Assembly: GCF_000266905.1 (NCBI RefSeq)
Contig: NC_018027.1
Span: forward strand, 3,038,001-3,102,000
DNA from: Mycolicibacterium chubuense NBB4
GTDB taxonomy: Bacteria; Actinomycetota; Actinomycetes; Mycobacteriales; Mycobacteriaceae
Reading direction: 5' to 3'
DNA: 64,000 nt
How positions within the stretch are numbered: position 1 is the first letter of the stretch; the number at the start of each line of letters is the position of its first letter. The notes below the pieces were generated by a model. It made no database searches. It was not told where the DNA came from and was given only the letters and a program-made list of their open reading frames with translations. The translations under genes and the position numbers were made by a program. Below are positions 18,276 through 28,460 of the stretch, piece by piece.

Positions 18276-19878
18276 CACGATTCGGGAACGCCGGCGCGGT
18301 GCGATCATTTGGATCCTCGGCGGCGCGGCCGTGATGGTCGTCATGGCATTGGCGTTGGAGAGCGAACTGGCGCGCTTCGAGGGCGGTCGCGAGGCGCTGG
18401 CGGCCAGTGTGCAGGCCGGAGCTGAAGCGATGCGGCTGCTGCGGTGGCCCGCCGAACGCCTGGACACTCTCGGCGGCTATATCACGTACCACAACGTCAC
18501 CCTGTTCGCGTATTTCCTGAGCGTTTACGCGCTTGTTCAGGGGTGCCGCGCAATTCGAGGGGCCGAGACCACCCAGGTGCTCGAACCGGTCCTGGCCACC
18601 GGCCGACCGCGTACGGCCGTTCTCCTAGAGCGGGCGATCGGCTTCGGCATCGTGTTGCTCACGATCGCGGTCGGGCTAGGGGCGGGTCTGACCTTGGCCA
18701 TGGCGATGGGCGGCGAGCCGAATGCGGTCGGGTCATTTCTCACCGCCGTCGCGTGCGGGATCTGCGCCTTCGTCGCCTATGCGTTGGGGGTTGCGGTGTC
18801 GCAGCTGATCGGAACGGCTCGCTCGGCGGCCGGCGTGGTCGCGTTGGCCGTGACGGTGCTGTACCTATTGACGAATATCTGGGACCGGATCGGCGCCCTC
18901 GGTGTCATCCGGTTCGTCTCACCCTTCTACTATTTCGGCCAATCGCGGGCGCTGGTACCGGGTCACGGGTTCAGCATTTCCGCCGCGGTGACGTCGCTTG
19001 CGATGTCGGTGGCACTGCTTGGGTTGGCGGCGTGGGCTTTTGAGCGGCGTGATGTCGGCGCGCCACTCTGGGTGCGCCGGCCAGGACCGCTTGCTCTGCC
19101 CACGCGCGTGCAACGACCGGCGCTCCGGCGGCTGTGGTCGGCGATCCTGTTGCGCGAGCGGACAGGCCTGCTGGTGTGGGTGATCTCCGCCGGTTTCGGG
19201 ATGGGTCTGATGGCCTGGCTGGAGCCCAACGTCATCGACGTGTGGAGCAAGTTCGGCTTCACCAAGAACCTCAGCGCTATCGATCCACGGTTCAGCCCTA
19301 CCGACCAGTATCTGTCTTTCGCCGCCGAGATCCTCGCCCCCATCCTCGCGGCTTTGGTCGTCACGCGGGCTGCGGCCTGGATCGCCGACCTGGACCAGGG
19401 CCGTGTCGAGATCATCCTCTCGACACCGCTGTCCTGGGCCCGACTGGTCGCCCAGCGTCTGATCGCGCTGCTCGTCGAGGCGGCGCTGGTCATCGTGGGT
19501 GCGGTCGCCGGACTCGTCATCGTTGCGGTCGCGGTCGGGGCAAATGTCCGAATTGTCGGCGTGCTGCGGCTCGCCGCAACGACGTATCTGTTGGCGGTGG
19601 CTCTCGGCGCGCTGGCCGCGCTGTTGGTCGCCTGGCTGCGGACGAATGTCGCGGTCACGGCGATGTCGATTCTGTTCGGCGCCTCCTATGTGTTCCTGCT
19701 ACTGGTCCTGTTGTTCGGTTGGCCGGACTGGTTGGCGAAGCTGTCGCTGTTCGGCGCGATCGGTCATCCCTACCTCCGCGCCCCGCCCGTCGAGGGCCTG
19801 GTATTCCTGGCCGTGCTCGCCATCGTGAGTGCGGCAGCAGCCGCCGCGGTCGCGCAGCGGTCACCGAAGGTGAGATGA
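18247..19878 (+). CDS. ABC-2 type exporter permease (polyketide/antibiotic exporter-like)
   Basis: 543 residues with about 12 hydrophobic segments arranged as two similar halves, each starting with a cytosolic RER (IRERRRGAI; LLRERTGLLVW). This is the layout of the tetronasin/polyketide exporter permeases. The ATG at 18247 lies inside the end of the ATPase gene. The substrate is unknown. With the ATPase it should form a complete exporter. Confidence 0.85.
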   Translation: MSPAQRLIADTIRERRRGAIIWILGGAAVMVVMALALESELARFEGGREALAASVQAGAEAMRLLRWPAERLDTLGGYITYHNVTLFAYFLSVYALVQGCRAIRGAETTQVLEPVLATGRPRTAVLLERAIGFGIVLLTIAVGLGAGLTLAMAMGGEPNAVGSFLTAVACGICAFVAYALGVAVSQLIGTARSAAGVVALAVTVLYLLTNIWDRIGALGVIRFVSPFYYFGQSRALVPGHGFSISAAVTSLAMSVALLGLAAWAFERRDVGAPLWVRRPGPLALPTRVQRPALRRLWSAILLRERTGLLVWVISAGFGMGLMAWLEPNVIDVWSKFGFTKNLSAIDPRFSPTDQYLSFAAEILAPILAALVVTRAAAWIADLDQGRVEIILSTPLSWARLVAQRLIALLVEAALVIVGAVAGLVIVAVAVGANVRIVGVLRLAATTYLLAVALGALAALLVAWLRTNVAVTAMSILFGASYVFLLLVLLFGWPDWLAKLSLFGAIGHPYLRAPPVEGLVFLAVLAIVSAAAAAAVAQRSPKVR

Positions 19879-20001
19879 GCGTCGGTTCCGTGGGAGTGGT
19901 GACGACTTGGCTCGGTCAGGGGACTTCCGGCTCTACTTCGCGCGCGTCTCGCGCGCTTAACCTTCCGGCAGGTTGCAGACGAACTTCTGGAAGCAGGGGT
20001 T

Positions 20002-20532
20002 GTGAGGATGCTTGGAACCTTGTCGGTCCTGGCGGTCGTCGCGGCGGGCCTCGCTACAGCAGCGGCCGTCAGCGCAGCGCCGGCTCAGTTCGAGCTGACC
20101 AGTCCCGCTTTCGCCGACAACAGTCAGATTCCGGCGGAGTTCTCCTGCCACGGCCGCAACGTGCCACCACCCCTCCAATGGCAGAACGCGCCGCAAGGAA
20201 CCCAGTCACTGGCGCTGGTCGTCGATGATCCAGACGCCGTGGGTGGCCTCTACATCCACTGGGTGGTCTCCGGGATACCGCCGTCGGCAACCGGGATGGT
20301 GGACGGCGTTCTCCCGGAGGGAGCGCACGTCAGCGCGAATTCCGGGGGTTCGGCAACCTACCTCGGTCCATGTCCACCCGCCGGTACGGGGGTGCATCAC
20401 TACCGCTTCCAGTTGTTCGCCCTGAAAAACTCGTTGACGTTGACACCGGCGACACCGGCGCGTACTGCGGTTCAGACGATCACCGGCGCAGCGCTCGCCG
20501 TCGCGTCCACGGTTGGCCTGTTCGGCGCTTGA
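20002..20532 (+). CDS. YbhB/YbcL-type PEBP (Raf-kinase-inhibitor-like) exported protein
   Basis: 176 residues. A signal peptide (cleavage near SAA-PAQF) precedes a phosphatidylethanolamine-binding fold: FELTSPAFADNSQIP, EFSCHGRNVPPPLQW, LALVVDDPDAVGGLYIHWVV and GTGVHHYRFQLFAL. The DDPDA and HHYRF blocks line the anion-binding pocket of the family. Bacterial members are of uncertain function. It starts at GTG 20002 or ATG 20008 after AGCAGGGG. Confidence 0.85.
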   Translation: MRMLGTLSVLAVVAAGLATAAAVSAAPAQFELTSPAFADNSQIPAEFSCHGRNVPPPLQWQNAPQGTQSLALVVDDPDAVGGLYIHWVVSGIPPSATGMVDGVLPEGAHVSANSGGSATYLGPCPPAGTGVHHYRFQLFALKNSLTLTPATPARTAVQTITGAALAVASTVGLFGA

Positions 20533-20683
20533 GGCGTAGTCGGATGCCCCTCACCCGAGGGCGCCGACGTTGATCGATCCGAGCGCGGCTCACAGTGCGC
20601 GCTGCGGAGGCTGGGACTTAAGCCCCTATCACCCCCCGAGGTGTCCAAGAAGACTTCGTGGGGATAGGCGAGGAGGGCGTCTG

Positions 20684-23600
20684 GTGGGCGATGGCGATCA
20701 AGTCGCCTCAGTTGATCAGTTGCTTGATCGGGCGGTGGCCGCGATCAATCGGGGCGACCAGGCAACCGCCGCCACCCTCGCGGGTCAGGTGCTCGCCGTC
20801 GACCGCGGGAACCCGGAGGCCGAGGATTTACTTACCCCGCCGCCGAGCGGGGGCGAGATCCGGCGTCTGACAATTCTTTTCGTAGATCTCGTCGATTCGA
20901 CCGTGATGTCGACAACGCTCGAGCCGGAAACCTGTCGAACGATCGTGGGTCGCTACCACGACTTGGTACACGCGGTCGTAGAGCGTTACGCCGGACACAT
21001 CTGTTCGACCAAAGGGGACGGTCTACTGGCGGTGTTCGGTCATCCGGAAGCCCATGAAGACGACGCTCACCGCGCAGTCCTGGCTGCACTCGAGATCAAC
21101 CGTGAAGTCACCCGACTCAGCGAGCAGGCCAAGCGCCGATTCGGGGTTGGCATCGCCGCCCGCGTGGGAGTGCATCGCGGACTGGTCTACCTCGACATCG
21201 AACGAGATGACATCTTCGGGATGGCGGCCAACGTGGCGCAACGGGTGTCGACGCTCGCGCCGTCGGGTGCGGTGGTGGTCTCGGATGCGGTCGTTCCACT
21301 GCTCGGTGAGGTGTTCGAGTTGCAGGAGCGACCGCCTGTTTCGGTCAAGGGTGTCGCCACGCCGATCGCCCATCACCTCGTCCTCGGTGAGCGGGCCGAC
21401 GCCGCGCGGGTAGGTGCGGGCCGAGGCCCGCTGGTGGGGCGGGAACGCGAACTGACGCGCCTCGAGAACTCCTGGCGCCGTGCACAAGAAGGCACACTGC
21501 GGCTGCCGGGAGTGGTGTTTCGCGGTGAGCCTGGCATCGGTAAGTCCCGGCTGGCGGCCGCGGCCGTAGAGAGGGTGGAGGCATCGGGTGCGGTGGTACT
21601 CGAGCTGATCGGATCACCTCTGCACACCGACGCAGGTCTGTACCCCGTGCGCACGCTGTTGGAGCGGCGCTGCGGCATCGATCGCACCGCCGGCCCGGCG
21701 GAGCGACTGCGACTGGTTCGGGCGGAGGCGGCGGCCCAGGGCCTCAATCCGTTACGGATGGTCTCATTGCTGGCGCCGGTCCTGGGCATTCCCGCCGATG
21801 CCGGTTATGCACCTGTGCGGGCCGAGGGCCGACGGCTCTACGACCTGATCACCACCGCGGTCGAGGAGTATCTGCTTGCCTGCTTCGGCAGAGGCGCGGG
21901 ACTCGTGATCGCCGAGGACGTCCAATGGTTCGATCCATCCACGCTGGAGGTGCTGGGGCGGCTGCTGGAGGCAGGTGAAGGGCGGCTCCTCGTCGTCATC
22001 ACGGGACAGGAGGGAACCTGGCTACCACCGGGTTGGCCGGTCAAGGTGTTCGATCTCGAACCGTTGACCGACGAAGAGATCGACACACTGATCACCGCGC
22101 TCAATCCGCGGTTGTCGCCGCAGGATCGTGCCGCCGTGCGCGACCGCGGCGACGGCATCCCGTTCTACATCGAGCAGATCCTGCAGTCGGTCGGCGATCA
22201 GCGAGGACGGACCGAAGTCCCTGATGCGTTGTATGAACCGCTGCTCGCCCGACTGCACGCAAGTGCCAACGCGGTACCGGTCGTCGAGGCTGCGGCCGTC
22301 ATCGGCCGCCGATTCGATCGCGGCCTGCTGTGCGCGATCTGCACCCAGAGCAGAGACGAGATCGACGATGTCCTCGACCAGCTCGAGGACGCACTCGTGA
22401 TCGAACCGACCGGAACCGACAGCTGGCGGTTTCGGGGCAACCTGCTGCACGAGGTCGCCTGCGAACTGGCCCCGGCCAGCGTGCGAAAGATGTTGCACAG
22501 CAAGGCCGCCGATGCACTTGTACGCGGTTCGGTGGGCGGTGACCCGGACTGGCGGCTGGTGGCCGGCCACTACGAGCAAGGCGAGCGTTTCGACGACGCG
22601 ATATCAGCCTATCGGCAGGCGTCGGCCGCCGCACGCCGTCGCGGCGCGCTGGCGGAGGCGCGCACGTATCTGACCCTCGCCATCGCCCAACTCGAGCACA
22701 TCGCGCCCGGGCCGGGACGCGACCGGCGCGAAATAGGGCTGCGGCTGGAGCGAGGACTACTCGCGGCCGCCATCGAAGGAAATCAAAACCCGACTGCCGT
22801 CGATGATCTCGAACGCTGTCTGCAACTCGGCGGGACAGATCTGCACGACGACGAGCTCGTCGCGACGATGGTCGCCCTCATGGTCTACTACTTCACCCGA
22901 GCCGATCTGAACCGTGTGGTTCGGGTGCTGGAGTCGCTACGCACCGGCTTCAAGCAGGGAAAGCAGTGGTTGGGTCCGGTCATCGAGGCATCGTTCGGTG
23001 TGCTGGAGTGGTTTCGCGGCGAGTTCGACGCCTCTGCCGTCCACTTGGGGCACGGCACGCCCGAACTGCTGTCGACCACGCAGCTCGAGATCATGTGGTA
23101 CCAACCGAACGACCCCATCACCACGGCACGCCTCCACCTGGCCATGGCGAGGTTCGTGCACGGTGACATGAAGGGCGCCGAAGAGCAGCTCGCCCAGGAG
23201 GCTCGCCGGCTCGGCGAGCTCGGGTTCCCGCAGGGCCGGTTCAGCGCTGCCTTCGCCGACTTCGTCGAGATATGGATGCGGATCGAAGCCGGCCAACTTC
23301 ACCGGGCCGGGGTGCTCGCCGCGGACCTGATCGATCAGGCCGAACAGCACGGCTTTGACGCGTGGAGGCTTTGGGGCCATGTCCAACTCGCAGCCGTCAA
23401 TGCTGCCGCGGCGATGGATGGCCATGACACCGCCGAGTTGTCTGCGCACATCGCCGGCATGACCAAGCTGGTCGATGTCTTGGGCAGGGCCGGACTCAAC
23501 GCCTACCTCACGTTCTTCGACGGTGTCCTCGGCCGATTGCTGACGGCCGCCGGCCAACTCGATCGGGCCCGCGATCGGTTCGGCACCGCGCTCGCGCGTG

Positions 23601-23881
23601 CCGAAGAGTCCGGGATGCATTTCTACGACGCCGAACTGTTGCGGCTGCGCGCCGCCACCCACGCCAGCCCCGCCGCCGGCCAAGAAGACGTGAGCGCCGC
23701 GCTGGAACTCGCGCGCCGCCAGGGCGCGACGCTGTTCGAATTGAGGGCGGCGCTGGATGATTTCGATCGGCGCGGAGAGCCTGCGCGCGCCTCGGTCCTC
23801 GGCGCTGTCAGCCGCTTCCCTGCCGACAGCCTCTGCCCGGAAGTGCGACGAGCCGAGGCGATTGTCCACTGCGTCGAGTGA
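20684..23881 (+). CDS. Class III adenylate cyclase fused to AAA/STAND ATPase and helical repeats
   Basis: 1065 residues. A short N-terminal helical segment is followed by a class III cyclase domain (about 60-240) with the metal aspartates in ILFVDLVDST and STKGDGLLAVFG. Next is an ATPase (about 275-600) with Walker A GEPGIGKSRLA and Walker B VIAEDVQWFD, then about 450 residues of TPR-like helices. The architecture is common among mycobacterial multidomain cyclases, which are thought to couple a signal bound by the repeats to cAMP synthesis; the signal is unknown. The GTG start follows AGGAGGG by 6 bases. No LuxR domain is present at the C-terminus. Confidence 0.85.
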   Translation: MGDGDQVASVDQLLDRAVAAINRGDQATAATLAGQVLAVDRGNPEAEDLLTPPPSGGEIRRLTILFVDLVDSTVMSTTLEPETCRTIVGRYHDLVHAVVERYAGHICSTKGDGLLAVFGHPEAHEDDAHRAVLAALEINREVTRLSEQAKRRFGVGIAARVGVHRGLVYLDIERDDIFGMAANVAQRVSTLAPSGAVVVSDAVVPLLGEVFELQERPPVSVKGVATPIAHHLVLGERADAARVGAGRGPLVGRERELTRLENSWRRAQEGTLRLPGVVFRGEPGIGKSRLAAAAVERVEASGAVVLELIGSPLHTDAGLYPVRTLLERRCGIDRTAGPAERLRLVRAEAAAQGLNPLRMVSLLAPVLGIPADAGYAPVRAEGRRLYDLITTAVEEYLLACFGRGAGLVIAEDVQWFDPSTLEVLGRLLEAGEGRLLVVITGQEGTWLPPGWPVKVFDLEPLTDEEIDTLITALNPRLSPQDRAAVRDRGDGIPFYIEQILQSVGDQRGRTEVPDALYEPLLARLHASANAVPVVEAAAVIGRRFDRGLLCAICTQSRDEIDDVLDQLEDALVIEPTGTDSWRFRGNLLHEVACELAPASVRKMLHSKAADALVRGSVGGDPDWRLVAGHYEQGERFDDAISAYRQASAAARRRGALAEARTYLTLAIAQLEHIAPGPGRDRREIGLRLERGLLAAAIEGNQNPTAVDDLERCLQLGGTDLHDDELVATMVALMVYYFTRADLNRVVRVLESLRTGFKQGKQWLGPVIEASFGVLEWFRGEFDASAVHLGHGTPELLSTTQLEIMWYQPNDPITTARLHLAMARFVHGDMKGAEEQLAQEARRLGELGFPQGRFSAAFADFVEIWMRIEAGQLHRAGVLAADLIDQAEQHGFDAWRLWGHVQLAAVNAAAAMDGHDTAELSAHIAGMTKLVDVLGRAGLNAYLTFFDGVLGRLLTAAGQLDRARDRFGTALARAEESGMHFYDAELLRLRAATHASPAAGQEDVSAALELARRQGATLFELRAALDDFDRRGEPARASVLGAVSRFPADSLCPEVRRAEAIVHCVE

Positions 23882-23918
23882 GCAGGTTTCGCGAACGGGC
23901 CATCGCAGACGTCGGAGT

Positions 23919-24845
23919 CTAGATCTTGCCGCCCGGGAACATCGTTTTCACGGCCTGAGTGACGGTCGCGCGGGCGGCTTCGGCATCACTGGGATCCAGG
24001 GAGCTGATGGCCATCACGTAGCGGCGGTCGGGACCGATCACACCGGTGGACACGTGCAACTGGGCGGCGCCGTTCCAGCAGCAGAACCAGCCCTGCTTGA
24101 CCGCCACAGGCTCGGCATAGAGACCGTCGGGGATGCCGAACCGCTGCGGGTATCCGTCGGTCCCCGTCGGTGTGGAGTGCGCGAGGTCGTCCATGATCAC
24201 GTTGGCCTGCTCGGCCGGAAGGCCACCGGTGCCGTCCAACAGCTTGGCGTAGTAGCGGACGAGATCGCTTGCGGTGCTCTGCGTGACGTCCCAGTGTCCG
24301 TTGTCGGGCGCTGTGGTGCCGGTCAATCCGTACCGCGCCACGACGCGGTCGATGATGGCGTCTCCACCGCTTCGGTCCCAGAAGGTCTGAGCCGCGCCGT
24401 CATCGGAGGAGCGCAGCATGGTGTCGAGCGCCTGACGTTCGGCGGCTGAGAGTTTCGTCGCGCCTTGGGACTCCTGCAGGAGCAGGTCGTCGGCGATGAA
24501 GAGCTTCACCACCGACGCGATCGGAAACGGCGTGTCGATTCCGTTGGAGACGACCTGGCCGGTGGCGCGGTCCAGGACGACGGCTTCGATGTCGGCACCG
24601 GAGGATGCCGCGTCGGCGGTGGCCTGGCGGGTGCGGGCGTCGAGTCCGTCGAACGACGCCGCGGGCTGAGTGGGCGCGGCTTCGGGTAGCGCCGATGTCG
24701 GAGGCTCCTGGGTGACCACTGCTGCGTGAGGGCTGTCTCCGTCAACCGGCGGCGCACCACGGACCTGCGCCTCGCAACCGTTGACGAGCAGCACCGCGCA
24801 GACGATTGCCATCGTCGTCGCCCGATCCACGAGCCGCCGGCGCAT
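23919..24845 (-). CDS. lppW: LppW-like lipoprotein, serine hydrolase (beta-lactamase fold)
   Basis: 308 residues. A lipobox (LLVNGC) places it on the outer membrane face. The domain has the class A beta-lactamase-like order: SxxK in ASVVKLF, SDD in LRSSDDGAA (cf. SDN), and KQGWFCC in place of KTG. Blocks such as AVVLDRATGQLVSNG-like, DDLLLQE, STPTGTDGYPQRFGIPDGLY and EPVAVKQGWFCC agree closely with M. tuberculosis LppW. The family's activity is unproven, and the KQG in place of KTG argues against efficient beta-lactam hydrolysis. The start was set at the Met before RRRLVDRA. Confidence 0.8.
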   Translation of the reverse strand: MRRRLVDRATTMAIVCAVLLVNGCEAQVRGAPPVDGDSPHAAVVTQEPPTSALPEAAPTQPAASFDGLDARTRQATADAASSGADIEAVVLDRATGQVVSNGIDTPFPIASVVKLFIADDLLLQESQGATKLSAAERQALDTMLRSSDDGAAQTFWDRSGGDAIIDRVVARYGLTGTTAPDNGHWDVTQSTASDLVRYYAKLLDGTGGLPAEQANVIMDDLAHSTPTGTDGYPQRFGIPDGLYAEPVAVKQGWFCCWNGAAQLHVSTGVIGPDRRYVMAISSLDPSDAEAARATVTQAVKTMFPGGKI

Positions 24846-25003
24846 AGGACTCCTCCACACAGATGCTGACCCGAGAAGCGGGCGCAACATTGACCCCACT
24901 GGTTGCCTAGCCTAACCGGATGCCGGCGGTAGGTGCCGCTACCTCCGGTCAGTGTCCCGGTGGTCAGGTTTGAGTGACAGGCAGGCGGGGGAAGGTGAAG
25001 CGC

Positions 25004-25465
25004 ATGAGCGACGAGAACAAGGTCACTGTCGAACGAACAATCGACGCACCTGCCGACACGGTCTTCGACATTCTGTCCAACCCGCAGCGCCATCCGGCGC
25101 TGGACGGCTCTGGGTTCGTCCGCAGCGTGGACCATGCCGACCGGATTCAGAAGGTGGGCGACGTCTTCACGATGAACATGCAGGGCGACCACATGGGCGG
25201 CGAGTACAAGACCGACAACCACGTGACCGGGTATGTCAAGGACAAGTTGCTCGCATGGCAGACTGCGCCCGCGGGCACCGAGCCTCCCGGTTGGGAATGG
25301 CTGTGGGAGTTGGAGGCCCAGGGACCCGACGCGACGTTGGTTCGACACACGTACGACTGGTCCAAGGTCACCGACAAGAAGCTGCTGGAGAAGGTGAAGT
25401 TCCCGCTGGTGACCGAGGACCAGCTCACCGACACGCTCGCTCGGTTGGCCGCCGAGACGTCGTGA
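25004..25465 (+). CDS. SRPBCC (START-like) family protein
   Basis: 153 residues. Polyketide-cyclase/SRPBCC pattern: VERTIDAPADTVFDILSNPQRHPALDGSG at the N-terminus, central WEWLWELEAQ, and ATLVRHTYDWSKV, the conserved beta-strand/turn near the pocket. These small proteins bind hydrophobic ligands; the ligand is unknown. The ATG at 25004 follows GGGGAAGG by 10 bases. No signal peptide. Confidence 0.85.
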   Translation: MSDENKVTVERTIDAPADTVFDILSNPQRHPALDGSGFVRSVDHADRIQKVGDVFTMNMQGDHMGGEYKTDNHVTGYVKDKLLAWQTAPAGTEPPGWEWLWELEAQGPDATLVRHTYDWSKVTDKKLLEKVKFPLVTEDQLTDTLARLAAETS

Positions 25466-25581
25466 CACCGCCGAAGTATTCGAAAATCGAACAGTCCTGG
25501 TAGAGAACCTGTTCGAGCACGACGTCACCTCGGTACCGGCTGCTAAGCCGGCGATGGGCTCGGTGCGCAGCGACGCGTAGC

Positions 25582-27513
25582 GTGAACGATGTGCGTCTGC
25601 CAGCCACACGCCTCGCAGCGATCGCATGCACTGTCATGGTGGTGCTCACCGGCTGCGGCGCAGGCGGCACCGGCGGCACGGCGGCGCCGGGAAGCGATCA
25701 CGGGACGTGGCCTGCGTCGAGCGGGCGGGGATCGTGCGGAGTGACCGAGCAGGCCGACGTCCCGGCACGTATGCGTGACGGCACGGTGCTACGCGCAGAC
25801 GTTTACAGGCCGCGCACCGGCCGACGGGTTCCGGTCATCCTGATGCGGACGCAATACGGCAAGGACGGCGCTCAGGTGGAGCCGTCGCGGTATCAGTCGC
25901 CGGACTGGTTCGCCTCGCACTGTTATCTGGTCGTGGTCCAGGACATTCGCGGCCAGGGACGGTCCGGCGGTGTCTTCAGCGAATTCACCAATGATCAGAC
26001 CGACGGATACGACTCCGTCGAATGGGCCGCTGGGCTGCCCGGATCCAACGGCAAGGTCGGCATGTACGGCTCGTCCTACGTGGGGGCGACGCAATGGCTG
26101 GCCGCGGTGACTGCTCCACCGCATCTGGTGACGATCGTGCCGGCCAACACCGCCTCCGATTACTACGACGGTTGGACGTACGAGGGCGGGGAGTTTCGCC
26201 TCGGATTCGTGCAGCCGTGGGCTATCGGAGCGATCGCAACCACCGCGGCGATCAACCGCGGAGACGGTCAGGCGCTGGCCTTGTTGAAGGCAGCACAGGC
26301 AGACCCCACCCGCTGGCTCGATTTCCGTCCCTTCAAAGACCTTCCGCCGCTGCAGCCCGGCAACCCGGCTGTCGCGCCGTGGTACTTCGACTGGATCCGG
26401 CACTCGACCCGCGACGATTTCTGGCGGCAGTTCAGCATCCGCGACAGGTACTCGTCGGTGACGGTTCCCGTGATGCACTTCGAGGGCTGGTACGACGCGT
26501 TCCTGGCCGGCGGCATCGAGAACTTCGCCGGCATGACCGCCCACGGGGGCACCCCTGAAGCGCGGCGAAACCAACGGCTCATCATCGGCCCCTGGGACCA
26601 CATCAGTTGGGGGAGAGCAACATCGGAGCCGGCGCCGTTGCTCAAGGACATCGGCCCGGGCGCCGACAGCCCGATCAACGAGATGATGCTGGCGTGGTAT
26701 GACCACTTCCTCAAGGGCGTGGACAACGGAATGTCCACCGGGCCCCGTGTCGATTATTTCGTCATGGGCGCCAATGTCTGGCGGTCATCGACGAGTTGGC
26801 CACTGCCGCAGACTCGTTGGACGACGTACTACCTGGCGGGCGCCGGCGGCATCGCCGACCGCAACGGGGCGCTGCAATTGACCCCACCGGGTGATCAGCC
26901 TCCTGACACCTTCACGTACGACCCCGCGTACCCGGCGCCGAGCCTGGGCGGGCACTCCTGCTGCGGTGCCCTGTCCGGACCGCAGGGGCCCTACGATCAG
27001 ACCCCGGTCGAACAGCGCTCCGACGTGCTGGTCTACAGCAGCGATCCGGTGTCGGAGGACACCGAGGTGACGGGACCGGTCACCGTCGATCTGTGGGCGC
27101 AGTCCTCGGCACCGGACACCGACTTCACCGCAAAGCTGGCCGTTGTCCATCCCGACGGTGCGGTCGTGAACCTGAACGACGGCATCATCCGAACGGCCTT
27201 CCGCGACTCACTGTCCGCCCCGCGACCGACCGTTCCGAATCAGCCTTACCGCTACCGCATCGCCGTCTGGCCGACGAGCTACGAGTTCCGCCGAGGCGAC
27301 CGCATCCGGGTGGAGGTATCCAGCAGCGACTATCCGCAGTTCGCGCCCAACCCGAACACCGGGGCCCCGTTCGGCCAGGATGCGGAGGTCCGTCCCGCGA
27401 CGCAGACGATCCTGCACGACCGGGCCCACCCGTCGGCGATCACGCTGCCGGTGATTCCTGCCGCAGGGCGGGGGAGTGACACCTTCCCGGCACCGCCGCA
27501 CGCCTCCGAGTGA
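25582..27513 (+). CDS. CocE/NonD family hydrolase, exported lipoprotein
   Basis: 643 residues. A lipoprotein signal (VMVVLTGC) is followed by an X-Pro dipeptidyl-peptidase-type alpha/beta hydrolase. The nucleophile segment is GMYGSSYVGATQW, DIRGQGRSGG precedes it, and RLIIGPWDHISW carries the likely catalytic His. The final 200 or so residues are the beta-rich C-terminal domain (VYSSDPVSEDTEVTGPVTV). The family hydrolyses esters and amides outside or inside the cell; the substrate is unknown. It begins at GTG 25582 or the in-frame GTG at 25591. Confidence 0.85.
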   Translation: MNDVRLPATRLAAIACTVMVVLTGCGAGGTGGTAAPGSDHGTWPASSGRGSCGVTEQADVPARMRDGTVLRADVYRPRTGRRVPVILMRTQYGKDGAQVEPSRYQSPDWFASHCYLVVVQDIRGQGRSGGVFSEFTNDQTDGYDSVEWAAGLPGSNGKVGMYGSSYVGATQWLAAVTAPPHLVTIVPANTASDYYDGWTYEGGEFRLGFVQPWAIGAIATTAAINRGDGQALALLKAAQADPTRWLDFRPFKDLPPLQPGNPAVAPWYFDWIRHSTRDDFWRQFSIRDRYSSVTVPVMHFEGWYDAFLAGGIENFAGMTAHGGTPEARRNQRLIIGPWDHISWGRATSEPAPLLKDIGPGADSPINEMMLAWYDHFLKGVDNGMSTGPRVDYFVMGANVWRSSTSWPLPQTRWTTYYLAGAGGIADRNGALQLTPPGDQPPDTFTYDPAYPAPSLGGHSCCGALSGPQGPYDQTPVEQRSDVLVYSSDPVSEDTEVTGPVTVDLWAQSSAPDTDFTAKLAVVHPDGAVVNLNDGIIRTAFRDSLSAPRPTVPNQPYRYRIAVWPTSYEFRRGDRIRVEVSSSDYPQFAPNPNTGAPFGQDAEVRPATQTILHDRAHPSAITLPVIPAAGRGSDTFPAPPHASE

Positions 27514-27603
27514 GTGAACCACCTACGGCCTCTTCTCCGATGCGCTCGAGTCGCCCGCGGTACCGCCGTCGCGGCTCGAATGGGCGAGGCGCAGAATGAC
27601 GCC

Positions 27604-28452
27604 ATGCGGGTCACGGTTCTGGGCACGGGCGCCATGGGCGCTGGTATGGCGAAGTCGCTACTGCGCGAAGGGTTCGACGTCACGGTATGGAACCGCACCG
27701 TCGCGCGGTCAGAGCCGCTGGCCGACGACGGGGCGATGGTGGCGCTCGACCCGGTCGCAGCCGTCGCTGAGGCCGACGTGGTGCTGGCCATGCTCTTCGA
27801 TGCAGCGGCGACACTCGACGTGATGGCCTCGGCGCTTCCGCACATGCAGGCGGATGCCGTCTTCGTCCAGTGCGCGACCGTCGGCGTCGAGGGAGCCGCG
27901 CAGACCGCGTCGGCAGCAGCCGAGCACGGCGTGCACTTCCTCGACTGCCCGGTGCTCGGTACCAAGGCACCCGCCGAGCAGGGCAAGCTCGTGATGCTGG
28001 CATCCGGCGATCCCGCGCTGCGTGAACGCGTGCAACCGGCGTTCGACGCAGTGGGCACCAAGACCATCTGGGTCGGCGCCGAACCAGGCCTCGGCTCGAG
28101 ACTCAAACTGGCATGCAATGCGTGGATCGCTTCCATCGCCGCGGCCGCCGGACAGTCGCTGGCCCTCGCCCGGAGTCTCGGCGTCGATCAGCAACTCGTG
28201 CTGGACGCGCTGGACGGATCGGCCGCGAACTCACAGTATCTACAGATGAAGGGCGCGGCGATCATCGAAGACTCCTACGCCCCGCAGTTCAGCGTCGACG
28301 GAGTCCGCAAGGACGCCGGCCTCATTCGCGATGCGCTGACGAAATCCGGTGTGTCGACGGCCCTGATCGACGGCGTTCGGTCAGCTTTCGACGCGGCCAG
28401 CAGTGCCGGCCATGGAGACGACGATATGGCCGCGGTCTACTTCGGGTTCTGA
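27604..28452 (+). CDS. NAD(P)-dependent beta-hydroxyacid dehydrogenase-like protein
   Basis: 282 residues. The Rossmann motif VTVLGTGAMGAGMAKSLLREG starts at residue 3. It is followed by FLDCPVLGTKAPAEQGKL, the substrate-binding region (family DAPVSGG position altered to DCPVLGT), and the catalytic Lys in LGSRLKLACNAW. This is the 3-hydroxyisobutyrate/6-phosphogluconate dehydrogenase-like family. The start is the ATG after GACGCC; upstream frame codons lack the fold. It is 8 bases before the acyl-CoA synthetase and probably co-transcribed with it. Confidence 0.85.
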   Translation: MRVTVLGTGAMGAGMAKSLLREGFDVTVWNRTVARSEPLADDGAMVALDPVAAVAEADVVLAMLFDAAATLDVMASALPHMQADAVFVQCATVGVEGAAQTASAAAEHGVHFLDCPVLGTKAPAEQGKLVMLASGDPALRERVQPAFDAVGTKTIWVGAEPGLGSRLKLACNAWIASIAAAAGQSLALARSLGVDQQLVLDALDGSAANSQYLQMKGAAIIEDSYAPQFSVDGVRKDAGLIRDALTKSGVSTALIDGVRSAFDAASSAGHGDDDMAAVYFGF

Positions 28453-28460
28453 TCTGACCG

